Assembly: GCA_016508695.1 (NCBI GenBank) | Contig: VNKQ01000002.1 | Location: 558,001 to 622,000, forward strand | From: Hyphodiscus hymeniophilus | Taxonomy: Eukaryota > Ascomycota > Leotiomycetes > Helotiales > Hyphodiscaceae | Length of the DNA: 64,000 nt | Reading direction: 5' to 3' | Part shown: positions 23,763 through 33,854 of the stretch, piece by piece | Numbering within the stretch: the stretch's first letter is position 1 | How the letters are laid out: every line of letters begins with the position of its first letter | The notes under the pieces: model-generated | Told to the model about the DNA's origin: nothing | The model's database searches: none | Seen by the model: only the letters and a program-made list of their open reading frames with translations | Translations under genes and position numbers: made by a program

Positions 23763-24552
23763 ATGATGGCGTCTCATGAGAGAACTTTGGTTGTGCATGG
23801 TGCTTTGGGAGCCGGCAAGGCCACTACGATCGGCGCTATGCTGTTCAAAGTCAGGACCCTTTCAGCTCGATTCACTACTTTGATACTTTGTCAAACTGAC
23901 AGCTCCAATGCAGTACGGAGGGATAGATATGATGACTATGCAAAGATTTCAAAATGAGGGAATTCGTAATTATAATCAGGCAACGAGGAATCTCAGGAGT
24001 CTCAATATTGCGCCGGCTTTTGACACTCCAAAACATCACGTTGTTGTCTCTGGTAGGTATACTCCTCGAATTATCCGAGGGTTCAAAACTAAAGGGTCAT
24101 AGAACCGATGACCATCAAGGCGGATTGTGCCGTTCTTGTACTGGATGCTACCAATTCACTTACTATCACTGCTTCAGCTGTTGCAAAGGAGGTGTCGAGT
24201 GCTCGTAGTCATGCCAAAGAGCTCATCATCCTTGTCAACAAAATGTGAGTGTGAGATTTTCTCGGGTAGACTGTACACTCATCTGATAGGGATATCGTCG
24301 AGTGGTCCCAGGAACATTTTGACAAGTTGGTCAATAGCCTGGGGAACGAGGGGTAAATTCTTCACCAGACTCTAAGATGCTGTTGATTGCCAACTAATGA
24401 TATTAAGTGTCCCGGTCATCCCAATTTCAGCTACAGGCGGTGACAACTTCGTCGAAAAGTCATCCAAATGTCTCTGGTACAGTGGATGGAAGAGGGGCAA
24501 TGACAAAGGCACCACACTCCTGGAAGCTCTAGAAACCGCTCTGCAAGCTTGA
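23763..24552 (+). CDS. eEF1A-derived single-domain pseudo-GTPase
   Basis: Five exons (23763-23849, 23914-24052, 24103-24244, 24290-24352, 24408-24552) join without a stop into 191 residues; all introns are GT-AG with usable branch points. Similarity to the eEF1A G domain runs end to end: YGGIDMMTMQRFQNEG matches the region after switch-free helix 1, KADCAVLVLDAT matches ADCAILI, LIILVNKMDIVEWSQ matches the G4 block, VPVIPISATGGDNF matches G5, and LWYSGWKRG is followed by TTLLEALE. Key motifs are altered: the P-loop at 13-20 is GALGAGKA with Ala in place of Ser/Thr, the switch I Thr block is RSLNIA, and G3 (DAPGH) is missing where intron 2 falls. NKMD at 121-124 is intact. Domains 2 and 3 are absent. 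Nucleotide binding may persist but normal hydrolysis is unlikely. Role unknown. Confidence 0.72.
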
Positions 24553-24644
24553 TTTCGTGTGGGTATTTTCTTCATATCTCTGGGATTGGTTGGGAAATAT
24601 TTGGGTTCAAGTTATGTGTTGATATGTTAGGACAATATGGAGGT

Positions 24645-27600
24645 CTAAACAGTCAATCCTTCGAGAGCCTTTACAATCTCGGTATGCCCATTGGCTCTGG
24701 CCCGTGATAGTGGCGTGCTACCAACAGCATCGGCGGAGGTTATGTCCACACCTTCCACAGAAGTCAATACATTGACAACCTCATCGTAGCCATATCCAGC
24801 GGCAAAAGACAGTACGCTACGGCCCATAGTGTCCCTCTTATTAACATCGACCATTCCTGACTTGAGCAGCACTTGGATAGTTTTGGGGGTGTTGTAAAAT
24901 AACGCCCAAGCCAATGGGGTCCAACCATCCACATCTTGCTCATCAACACCTTTATGATCATGCTTTATTAGGTACTCCACAACAGAGTAGTGGCCTCCTG
25001 CAGCAGCCCAAGAAATTGCATTTCTTCCATCATTGTCCTTAGCTGACAAGCCAATACGCTGACTACGTCTCAGATAACGTACTGTTTCGAGATGACCATT
25101 TCCGGCAGCCCAAGACAGCGCATCTCGTCCGGTTTGATCACGACTGGCGGGTTGTATTTGCTGCAGGCTCATGAGATATTTCACTAGGTCAAGTTCGCCA
25201 GAGGATGCAGCCCAGGATAAAGCACTTCGGCCTGTGCGGTCGAGGTGATTTACAGAAACTCGGGGATCTGTGAGAAGCACCTGGAGAACATCCAAGTGCT
25301 TGCCGTGAATAGCCCAGAAGAGAGGCGTGGAGCCACTGAAGTCTGACATATCGGGCTGGATTTGCGGATGCTTCAAGAGACAGTTGACAACTTCCAAATA
25401 GCCACTTCCAGTAGCTATAGACAGTGGCGTCCTGCCCCCTTACCGGCATAGTTGACCAAATACCCCCTCTCGTTTGATATGAATCCTTCATCCCGAAGTA
25501 GCACTTCAATCACTGAGAGACGATCTGATTTTACTGCAGCTATGAGGGCGGTCTGCCCGTCAATCACTTCCACATAAGGACTGACACCTGCGTCCAGAAG
25601 GAGCTCCACAAGTTCTACTTCTCCTGTTCTCGATGCCCAATAGAGCGCTCGTGTTGTCTCATGAGGTGTGTGCTCTAGCGCAGTCTGAAGAGTTGAATCA
25701 AAGGTCGGTCTATGTCCGAAATAGGAGGCTGTAACCAGTGAGGTGAAATCTAGAGGGCGGGATAGTTCTATTCCACTATGATACCAGAAATATCGGAACC
25801 AGTTCATACCAGGAACATTGATCGTATCCGACAGGATCAGGGCAGAATCTTTGAGCTCCGACGTACAATGAGAAAGACAAGAGGAAAGGTGGCTAGCCCA
25901 ATGAGTGGCTGCGTAGTCAAAGAAGGTGTACTTTTTCTCGATAGCTGCACATCCTTCGGCCTCGATGACTTCTGCAGATTTGAATAAGGTGTCTTCTCCA
26001 AGGTTGAAAGGGTCCCATATGTGTTCCTCGATAGATTTGGCTTCGCTAGTATCCACAATAGGAGAGACAGGTGTCGTCGGAGAGTTTTTGTTGCTCGGAT
26101 CTTCTTGAGAGAACAAGTCCTTCTTGAAATCGTTAAGCATGAGATATGATGTACACGCTTCAGCCATTGATAGATGTGCTCTCCGAGAGTCAATGCCATA
26201 AAGCTTGGACAGGGGATTATCTGTTTGAGTTGACAGATCTTGTAGGAACTCTTTCAACGATTGATGGACAAGGTGAATCTTAGAATCCCATATGCGTACC
26301 AAAGGGCCGAGTACTCCTTCAATGGTCTCGCCAATGTTTGGCTCAGCATCATTTTCTAAGTCCGCTATCGTTCGGCAATTGTCTTCTAAGGCCACAATAA
26401 TCCTCATCTCTTGTAACGCTAGGGGCCTCGAACTACCGACGAGGATGTGAAGCAATCGAGATGCAAAGTGCTCGTACTTACGCGGAATTTTATATAGAAA
26501 GCGCTCATACAAAGCTGTTAAGTCTGAGGGAAGCTCTCTAACGAGTTTCTCGAAATGCTGCTGCGATGCTCGTATTGCATCCTCCAAAAGTCGAAGAACA
26601 AGCGACACCCAGAGGAATGTTCGATCGGCCTTTGAATACAGAGCGTCCTCCAAGTACTTCCTTGTATATGGTGTGCAATTTCTCCTGTTGACAATTCCTT
26701 TGATCTTCTCGCGGATGACGAGACGAAGATCCTCTTCAACACTCACATCAGTGGGCTCAATTTGTAAGACATTTGCCGCATACTGACGTCCCAAAGATGG
26801 CCGACTTGTGACCACAAACTTGATGTATGGTGATTTGGTTCCTGTATTTGAAGCATTCTTGCTCAAAAGTCTCATTATACTCCGTAACAACAATCTTTGA
26901 GTATTTCCTTCGCACTCATCAATCGCATCGACGAGAACAGTCACTTGCCCAACTCGACGGTCGCTGGCAATGGCCACAAATAATCGCCATAGTTCGATGA
27001 AGTTACTTGCCAAATGAGATCCATTCACTTCGTACGACCTTTTAATATGTTTGATGACCAGCCTACGCCGTAGTAGCAGCTGATGAATCAGGCTTCGGAG
27101 GATGGCTGTCCCATCTCTCTGCGTTTCGATCTTCTCATTGCAAAAGAAGTAGCAGAGGGCATTATGAAAAGTTGGAGATGTTTCGCCAGCACCTAGGTAT
27201 TCGAGAAGGTAGGCCGAAAGAATCGTTTTACCACTTCCTGGGTAGCCACTGATCCATAATAGACATGTTTCATCTGTTTCATTCCACTTGCGATACTGTG
27301 GACTCGACAGTACCCATCGACATGTTCCCTCAACTCGATCGGGAATCGAGGATCTGTACTCTGCCACATCTGAGGTGTTTTGAACCAGGAGAGCTGCACA
27401 GTTTCTTTCGATTTCAGTGAGTGCTGTCATAATTTTACAGTCAATACATTACCAGGTATCATAACTAGGGTACTGTGACTACATACAATGGGCAGATGAC
27501 CCCACCGTTGCTACGCTAGGGGCCTTTTCCTTGAGCAATTGAACTTCTTTGTTCTTGTCGAATCCAGCCTGATTTTGACGCGTCCGTATCTGCGCAAGAA

Positions 27601-28885
27601 CGATTCGTAACTCACCAACGACTTTTTGATAACCAGCGTCATCTCGGCTAGAGAAACGGCACATGGCCATGTGGTTTGCATCGATAGATTGTGTATGTTC
27701 CGTGGAACTCAGGGAAGATGAGAAAGGTTCCACCACCTGGATTACGTGGATGGTGAGTGCATGTGTCTAACCATTTCTCAAAATGACCATTAACTTACTC
27801 TCGTATTAAGGCCTAAATACGCCACCCCTTTCACTCCTTTGGCTTCCTGAAACTCTCGCACTTCAAAATGGCGTATCTTCGACTGGTATAGTCTCATGAA
27901 CTCTTCGTGGATGATTTCCAACTCAGAACTGTTGATTTGAAGAGCGCGTATGTTCTGGTCGTTTGTATCAAAACCTGATGCGGAGGCAATTTTTCTCATA
28001 ACTTCGCCAATATCAGCCGTTGAACTACCGCGATGTGGAGTTCCAAGGAAGATTATCGCCCGTGTCGAAGTAAAGATATCGTGGAATGTCTCTTCGTCAC
28101 GAGCAGCACGACGGACAACCTGCAAATTCAGCAAGCTTTAAAGACAGCTTCGGGGTTTACATACGTCTTTGACGATGATACCTGAACACGGTCAGTCCGT
28201 TAAATAACCCTAGATTATACTTTGGGTGGCTTACCTCCAAGAGAATGGGCGACAAAAATAAGGGGTCGTCCTGGCTACAAAAGTTTAGCAAGGTGCAAGA
28301 CCTCTCAACGTGAGATCTTACGGTGTCGAGCCTTTTCACATTCAAAGCATGGAGTAAGTCTCTCGCATGTGCAAATATGCTGTTTTGAGTTGTGGCACCA
28401 CCAAAGAATCTCGTCACGTTTGAATCGTAACCCCAAACCAGGATTCGAGCGTCTACGCAATCAAAGGGTAGGAGGTTTAGCGGCCAATATACCCCATCCT
28501 TATCCTCATGGTTAACATTCTTCGGAACCTCTCCCCTTCTTCGTGAGAATAGTCTCCTAATGCCCTTGTGTGGTGTAGCAGCGCTTGCTGAGCCTGAAGA
28601 TATCCCTTCAGCTGTTTCTTCCCAGGTCCATGTCCGCCGGGGATGTCCTTGCAATCCGTGCACGAAAACAATGCTGGATGTGCTGTTAGATGTACATCGG
28701 ATGAAGTACGCAGAAGAGTGTAAAGGTATCGTACTCTGCTACGGCGTTGTCCGGGTTGTAGAGCTGGGTCCAGCCTATATCGTTGACTTTCGGAGGGCCT
28801 TGCGGGCCTGGAGGCAGGTTTGTCTAGGTAATTTTAGCTCCAGCTCTAGGCACAACACACTTTCCGAGCGTCCAAAGCATACCAT
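24645..28885 (-). CDS. Fungal NLR: hydrolase-NACHT-ankyrin, one frameshift
   Basis: Model exons: 28885-28883, 28823-28735, 28682-28322, 28274-28235, 28181-28165, 28119-27799, 27736-27487 and 27423 onward to 24645; the first two joins are less certain. Parts in order: an alpha/beta-hydrolase (FVHGLQGHP; nucleophile Ser162 in VAHSLGG; FLGTPHRGSS; His in ANHMAMCRF), a NACHT NTPase (Walker A GYPGSGKT near 420-427; Walker B VTVLVDAIDEC), a winged-helix-like region, and about ten ankyrin repeats. Such STAND proteins act in fungal non-self recognition and programmed cell death; the hydrolase is the signalling domain. Near 25435-25439 the frame breaks in a run of five C (five G on the coding strand): upstream frame stops at 25415, while ankyrin repeats continue in another frame (RTPLSIATGSGY) to 24645. 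One extra G would restore it. It is either a real mutation or a homopolymer error. Confidence 0.8.
25435..25439. other. Frameshift point in homopolymer of the NLR gene
   Basis: C5 on the plus strand. Upstream ankyrin frame reads NYAGKGAGRHCL then stop; downstream repeats resume one base off. No intron can explain it, since the only GT...AG pair spans 13 nt. Confidence 0.75.
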
Positions 28886-30524
28886 GGTAGATGCTCTGGG
28901 CTCCCAAAAGATTTTCGCCCCAACACAGTGCCACAGCAGGTCATCGTGAGATGAACAGCAACAGCCAAGATTCTAAGTGAGGGGCTGGTTCGCACTTCTC
29001 CATTGGTTGCATGGGCACGAGGCTGGTCAGCAGTGATGACCAATATTCATGGCAGCCCGATGCTGCTTTTTGCACGAAGGTACCACCAGCATGTTGGTTT
29101 TCGACTTTGCGGACTGGAGGGAAGGAACACCATCCTGTAGGATTGGCCAGTTGAGTGAGTGCATGCGCTGCTCGTACGCGCTGGGGAGCAGTTCCCGCAC
29201 CCGCCCCCTGTATTTATCCTTGAATAGGCAGCTGCAGAAGGGAAAGAAGCGGCTCCCGATTCATCGTTTCTGACTTTAGGGTCTTGGAGGAGACCTTCAG
29301 GCTTATCTGATTGAATGCCGTCACTCTCAGACTGTAAAAGGAGTCCTCATAGACTGCAGCATCTGGGGCCTTCTCACAGCACAAAATGGCCAAAACTTGA
29401 CCACATCCGGACCCTGGTTCGTACCTGCATGATCCACCATTCTTCCAAAATGCTTCTTTTCTTGTAGCCACCTTTGAACCCTCATAACCCCCCTCGCGAC
29501 CTCAATAGCATAGAATTGGCACCTCTCTCACAGTCCTCGCAAAGATTGACCCTCACGATCTACCGAACCCCCTCCTCAGGTAAGATCGATGCCATCTGGC
29601 AAAATGTCCCAAGTCAGACAAGCCGTGTTTATAATGCGGTTTATTCTTTCCTTGCCTTCCTCCACACCATCGCAGTCGGACAGCGTTTTAGAAGTAAACA
29701 GAATTAATGTAATCTGACCAAGACCCATTGTTGAATTCGGAAGTATCGGAGGGAGATTCGAACTTCCAAAGAGACCTGGAGAGAAGTCCATCTTTTGGCC
29801 ATCTTTTGGTATATATGTGCAAGTACCCTGATCGAAATTTCTTTCAACTGTCTCGTCGCATTGCGTCTCAAGATATCCCAATTCTGGTAGCCTACTACCG
29901 ACCGCCATCAAAGCCTCAGATATTACTATATTACTGATGCGGCTGGTCTCCACCTGTCGTCTGAGGTATTTCGGCAAGAGAGGGACAGATCTGAGTCGAG
30001 CTGACCCTCAAAACTTCCAGGACATTTTTGTCTTGCCATTGCGTATTCCGGTAATTGTAGTAGCACTTGCAGCGGGTAGCACTGCCATCTGAAGGCGAAT
30101 ATTCACCAATTGAATGATGTGAAGCACCTGTCAAATAAGAACGAAGAAAGCCATGTATTGAACACACAATCTGGAATATGCTTCTCAACCATAAGAATTT
30201 GCCCAGCAGGAGAGCGCCAGACACCTCCAGAATTGTCCGGATGGAGTGTGTAGCGAATCTGGCCCTGATTGCTCAATGATCCTGAGCGATTCGTTGACAT
30301 TGCACCATTGTCAATCATCTCGGAATGCAAAACAGGCGACTGTCGCAGAGGTCCATGATAGCCAATGGAAAGCCTATGAAATAAAAGAAAGAATAGTCCT
30401 GAGAGCCAATTCTGCGAAGTGATTGATATTGCATGCCCCGATTAATTTTACGGTAGCAGGAAAGAGGGAGAGAATTGATTCAGACCAATCCATAGTGAGT
30501 ATCTAAGCGCACACCACCAGTGCA
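28886..30524. other. Gene-poor stretch, possible unrecognised minus-strand exons
   Basis: 1.6 kb. On the minus strand, frames at 30300-30106, 30224-29931 and 29977-29576 overlap in an exon-like way. Composition looks protein-like (YTLHPDNSGGVWRSPAGQ; DGSATRCKCYYNYRNTQWQD), but I cannot assign a family or a full splice model. It may be a lineage-specific gene or a decayed one. Confidence 0.3.
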
Positions 30525-30532
30525 TTTAATAT
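30525..30532. repeat. Target-site duplication, left copy
   Basis: TTTAATAT directly before the transposon; identical to 31479-31486. Confidence 0.85.
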
Positions 30533-30573
30533 GGGACGGGCTATAACAACTTGCCTCCCGGCTAAAACAACTT
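30533..30573 (+). repeat. Left terminal inverted repeat
   Basis: 41 bp, exact reverse complement of 31438-31478. Confidence 0.9.
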
Positions 30574-30730
30574 TTCGGGGGTACACCTAACACCCTCGCT
30601 TAACTATAGTAATTTGTATGCGCAAGCAAGGCTAAACTATATACCTTACCAAATATTAATATATCCTTATTATTCTTAACTTTGCCCTAGCCTTCAAAAT
30701 GGAATCACCAAATACCTGCGGTCCTCCCCT

Positions 30731-31190
30731 CCTTCAACTGTATACGCCGACCTGCCTACTGCAATTGCTTCAATTTATGCGCATGCTAAAGACAATAGTT
30801 ACGCACTATTCAAACGCGATACTACCAAGACTCGAATTGTGTTTACCTACGACCGGTATGGCAAGACTGCGGTCTCACGACACGCAGAGGTTCATGAGTC
30901 GAAGAAGCGCGCAGGTCGAAGTAAGAAGTGCGACTACAAAATAAAGGTTATACTAAAGAGAGACGTGTTAATGGGATAGTGGGAACTAGTTGTTATTGAA
31001 GGGATACACAACTATAGGCCCTCTGCAGCACCTGCCGCCTATCCTACCTACCGAATCGCTACTCTGGACCCAGAGACTATGACCCAGGTTGAGAAACTCG
31101 CTGGCGCAGGTCTTAATAACGCGCAAATCCTAGTAGTTATTCGACAAGACAAACCTACAGGGAGAGGGGTTATATGGGGGGATTTCTTCT
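30731..31190 (+). pseudogene. FAR1-type DNA-binding domain remnant of a MULE transposase
   Basis: One frame reads YALFKRDTTKTRIVFTYDRY, then KKCDYKIKVILKRD, an in-frame TAG at 30977-30979, and ELVVIEGIHNYRPSAAPAA. The spacing of Cys, charged residues and the IHNYRP motif resembles the FAR1/WRKY-like zinc domain at the N-terminus of MULE transposases. No start codon in frame and the MULE catalytic domain is missing. Confidence 0.6.
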
Positions 31191-31437
31191 GTATATAAAG
31201 ACGATTGCCTTGAAGACGCAGCGACAATTGCAGGAGATATATTGCAAAGGCAAGTAGTACAGGAAGTTGAAGTTGTAGTAGTAAAACCTTTCAAGGGTTA
31301 TACGCAAGATGGGGAGTATGAGTTAGATCCGGATTATAATGAGTTAGCATAATAGTACATATCGCACGCTCTTGCGCGCATACAAATTAGTATGGTGGGG
31401 AAGCTTCCTAGATATACACCTGTGGGTAGGGTTAACA

Positions 31438-31478
31438 AAGTTGTTTTAGCCGGGAGGCAAGTTGTTATAGCCCGTCCC
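31438..31478 (-). repeat. Right terminal inverted repeat
   Basis: 41 bp, exact reverse complement of 30533-30573. Confidence 0.9.
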
Positions 31479-31486
31479 TTTAATAT
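31479..31486. repeat. Target-site duplication, right copy
   Basis: TTTAATAT directly after the transposon. Confidence 0.85.
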
Positions 31487-31677
31487 GTGTATTTCTGTTG
31501 TGGCTATTGGCCTATTTTGCGAAAATGTCGCTTAACAATAACGCCACCCCTGCCAGCAAGCGTTTCCGACACCTCATCTCGCGTTCTTTGTTAACGCGCC
31601 TTAAACTTCACGACAACTTTGGTTGCACCTAACAGATATTATAGAAGGCACCAATCGTCGACCATATCCCGAGCAAG

Positions 31678-33854
31678 ATGTCGAAACAGAGAGTTGATGA
31701 GCAAGGGATGGGGCCTCTGGAAAAAGGCCGAAAAAGATACCAGGAGAAGGATTACAAGTCTGCCCTGCGCTCCTTTCACGAAGTGAGTATCTGAATACAT
31801 GTGTAGCACTGCGTTGGATAGTCACCAACCAGTCCGAGAGGATGGATGTCACCGTGGGCAGAGCTCTCCTTCCCGAATAAACTTCTTTGCAGCATTCTTT
31901 TCTACTCATTTGGATTGGATTTTGTTCGGAAGAAAGACTGATCAGGTGACTTACTGCAGGCCGTTGAAATTTGTACAAAAGACTCTCCAAACCTGTTGCT
32001 TACTGCTCTTGACCATCGCGCGGCCGCATATGAGAAGTTAGATAGACTACAAGCGGCACTTCGCGACTCCAAGCAGATGATAGACCTAAAGCCAGATGCT
32101 TCCAAGGTATTCTTCTTGCATTTTGTTGCAACGCAAGACTAACTAAATTTAGGGATACCTTCGATGTGCTAAGGTCTTGCAATCAAAAGGGGAGAATGAT
32201 CTCGCTTTAAAAATCTATCAGCGAGGACTCAGCAAAGTCCAAATTACGGGCGCCGACAATGAACGCCAGAAACTTCAGTCGTTCTACAACAAGTTACGAC
32301 AAGCACAGAACCCGGGCAAGAGTCTTGACCCTCTTGAGTTCCTACCACTCGAGCTGGCGCAAATGGTGGTTGAGAATCTGGAATTGCGAGATCGAGTGTA
32401 CGCAGAATTATTCTCTGATTGGGCCACAGCTGACAAGGTACAATAGCATTTGTCTCGCAGTCACTAAGTCCTGGAAGCGTTTACTGGAATCCTCGCATAA
32501 GTACGTCGACCTGCTAGCCCGGTTTTTTTATTTTCTAGAGCCTCTACGAGCAGTGAAGAGGTTCTCTCGCATATTTTCATTAGAGACGTCCGATACTACC
32601 CTTTTCTTTTGGAGAATAACTGATGCTAATTGCAGAAATGTGAAGACTCTGGACAACGTTCGATAGCAGGTCCACCCGGAAGCCTGTCAGCTTCAATGCT
32701 CTTAAATTGCACCTCAAGCGATCCAACTATACGCTCGACAGAGCGATCATTAGCACAAAAGCTTATTTCGACGTCAAGAGGTTTGAATATCTTTTTCGAA
32801 CTTGCAAAAGGCTATCGACCCTCGAAATTTGCGGATCTGGAGTCATTGGCGATACCCTCGTTTCAGCGTTACCTCGTGCGAAATGCTTGGAAACAATATC
32901 TTGTGGAGTGAATTGCGAGATCAGTCTTAGAACAGTGCAAACTGTCTTGAGAACATGTCAAGAGACACTTCGGGAAGCAACATTTCTCCGGGTCAAGGGA
33001 AGTATGGCGGGGTTTGTTCCAAATTCATGGCCAGAACTTCGACGCCTGAGGATTCTCAATCTTCGCTGTTTTGGTGATGCCATTTTAGAGATTGTAGGTC
33101 GACCAATCTAACCACCACGCCATTATTTGCAAGCTAATATTAGCAACAGAATGGACTTCGCGATAGTATCCCAAACATTAAGTCTCTGACGTTGACCTAT
33201 TGGGATTACGCCACACGAGATCCCAACCCCGATTTGAGTTCTCTCAAAGAAATTGAAACTCTTAGCTTGACCAACTCACACCTTCGAGTCATGCCTCTCT
33301 TTCCGCCATCTCTCAAAAATCTCAAAATAAGCCATAATCGACAATTGGGTGCTTATGTTCCCGGAAATGAGACCTACGATCTCCCACATCTGGAAAGTTT
33401 TGACTGTAGCGGAAGCGCATTAACAAATCTTGTAGTCAAAGCATTCACTCTCCAGTCTATCAAGGCTGGTACGTTAAAGAGGCTGTACATTGGAGATCGC
33501 CTTACAGAATATATGCCAGGAACACCAGTCGAAGACGAATACCCCGCGTCTAATTCTGTCGAGGAACTCTCTATTGCCTCGATGATCCTCCGAGAAAAGA
33601 GGCTGATGGAGATTGTTGCACTCTATCCGAACTTGCAACGGCTGGACGTATCTGGAACCAAGATCACCGGGGTCGCCGTCAAGCAGCTGGTTCAGATGGG
33701 CATTAGATGGCTCAAGTTGGACGAGTGCAGCGAAGTGAGCCCAGATGCGGTGGATTACGCTCGTGGCAAGGGCGTTGACGTCCAATTCAACTTTCCAAGC
33801 CGTAGCGGACGTCTTGGCTCGTTTCGAGATGCTTCTTATGCTGGTGTTATTTGA
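31678..33854 (+). CDS. dia2: F-box/TPR/LRR protein, Dia2/Pof3-like
   Basis: Six exons: 31678-31782, 31960-32106, 32153-32397, 32447-32500, 32646-33093 and 33150-33854, giving 567 residues. The N-terminus holds TPR repeats (KGRKRYQEKDYKSALRSFHE, then LDHRAAAYEKLDRLQAAL and GYLRCAKVLQSKG). An F-box follows (DPLEFLPLELAQMVVENLEL, then VTKSWKRLLESSHKLW). The rest is leucine-rich repeats. This order is that of yeast Dia2 and fission yeast Pof3, substrate receptors of an SCF ubiquitin ligase that act at replication forks and in helicase unloading and genome stability. The exon 5 acceptor is the AAG at 32643-32645; it yields HKLWTTFD in frame, whereas the nearer CAG at 32634-32636 does not. A transposon lies just upstream. 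Confidence 0.86.

Larger units (their letters stand above)
30533..31478. mobile_element. Mutator-like (MULE) DNA transposon, 946 bp, decayed
   Basis: Perfect 41-bp terminal inverted repeats (30533-30573 and 31438-31478, starting GGGACGGGCTATAACAACTT) are flanked by an exact 8-bp duplication. Inside is a decayed frame similar to the FAR1 DNA-binding domain of MULE transposases; no catalytic transposase domain fits. It is therefore a short non-autonomous copy. An 8-bp duplication also occurs for hAT elements, but the FAR1-like remnant favours MULE. The identical ends and duplication suggest fairly recent insertion. The right end lies 199 bp from the DIA2 start codon. Confidence 0.82.

Noticed and set aside
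23763..24552. Dismissing the eEF1A-like sequence as a processed or dead pseudogene
   Set aside because: It has four introns with correct phases and no stop or frameshift, unlike a processed or decayed copy.
30699..30944. Plus-strand frame starting at an ATG inside the transposon
   Set aside because: It is out of frame with the FAR1-like remnant, which explains the stretch better.
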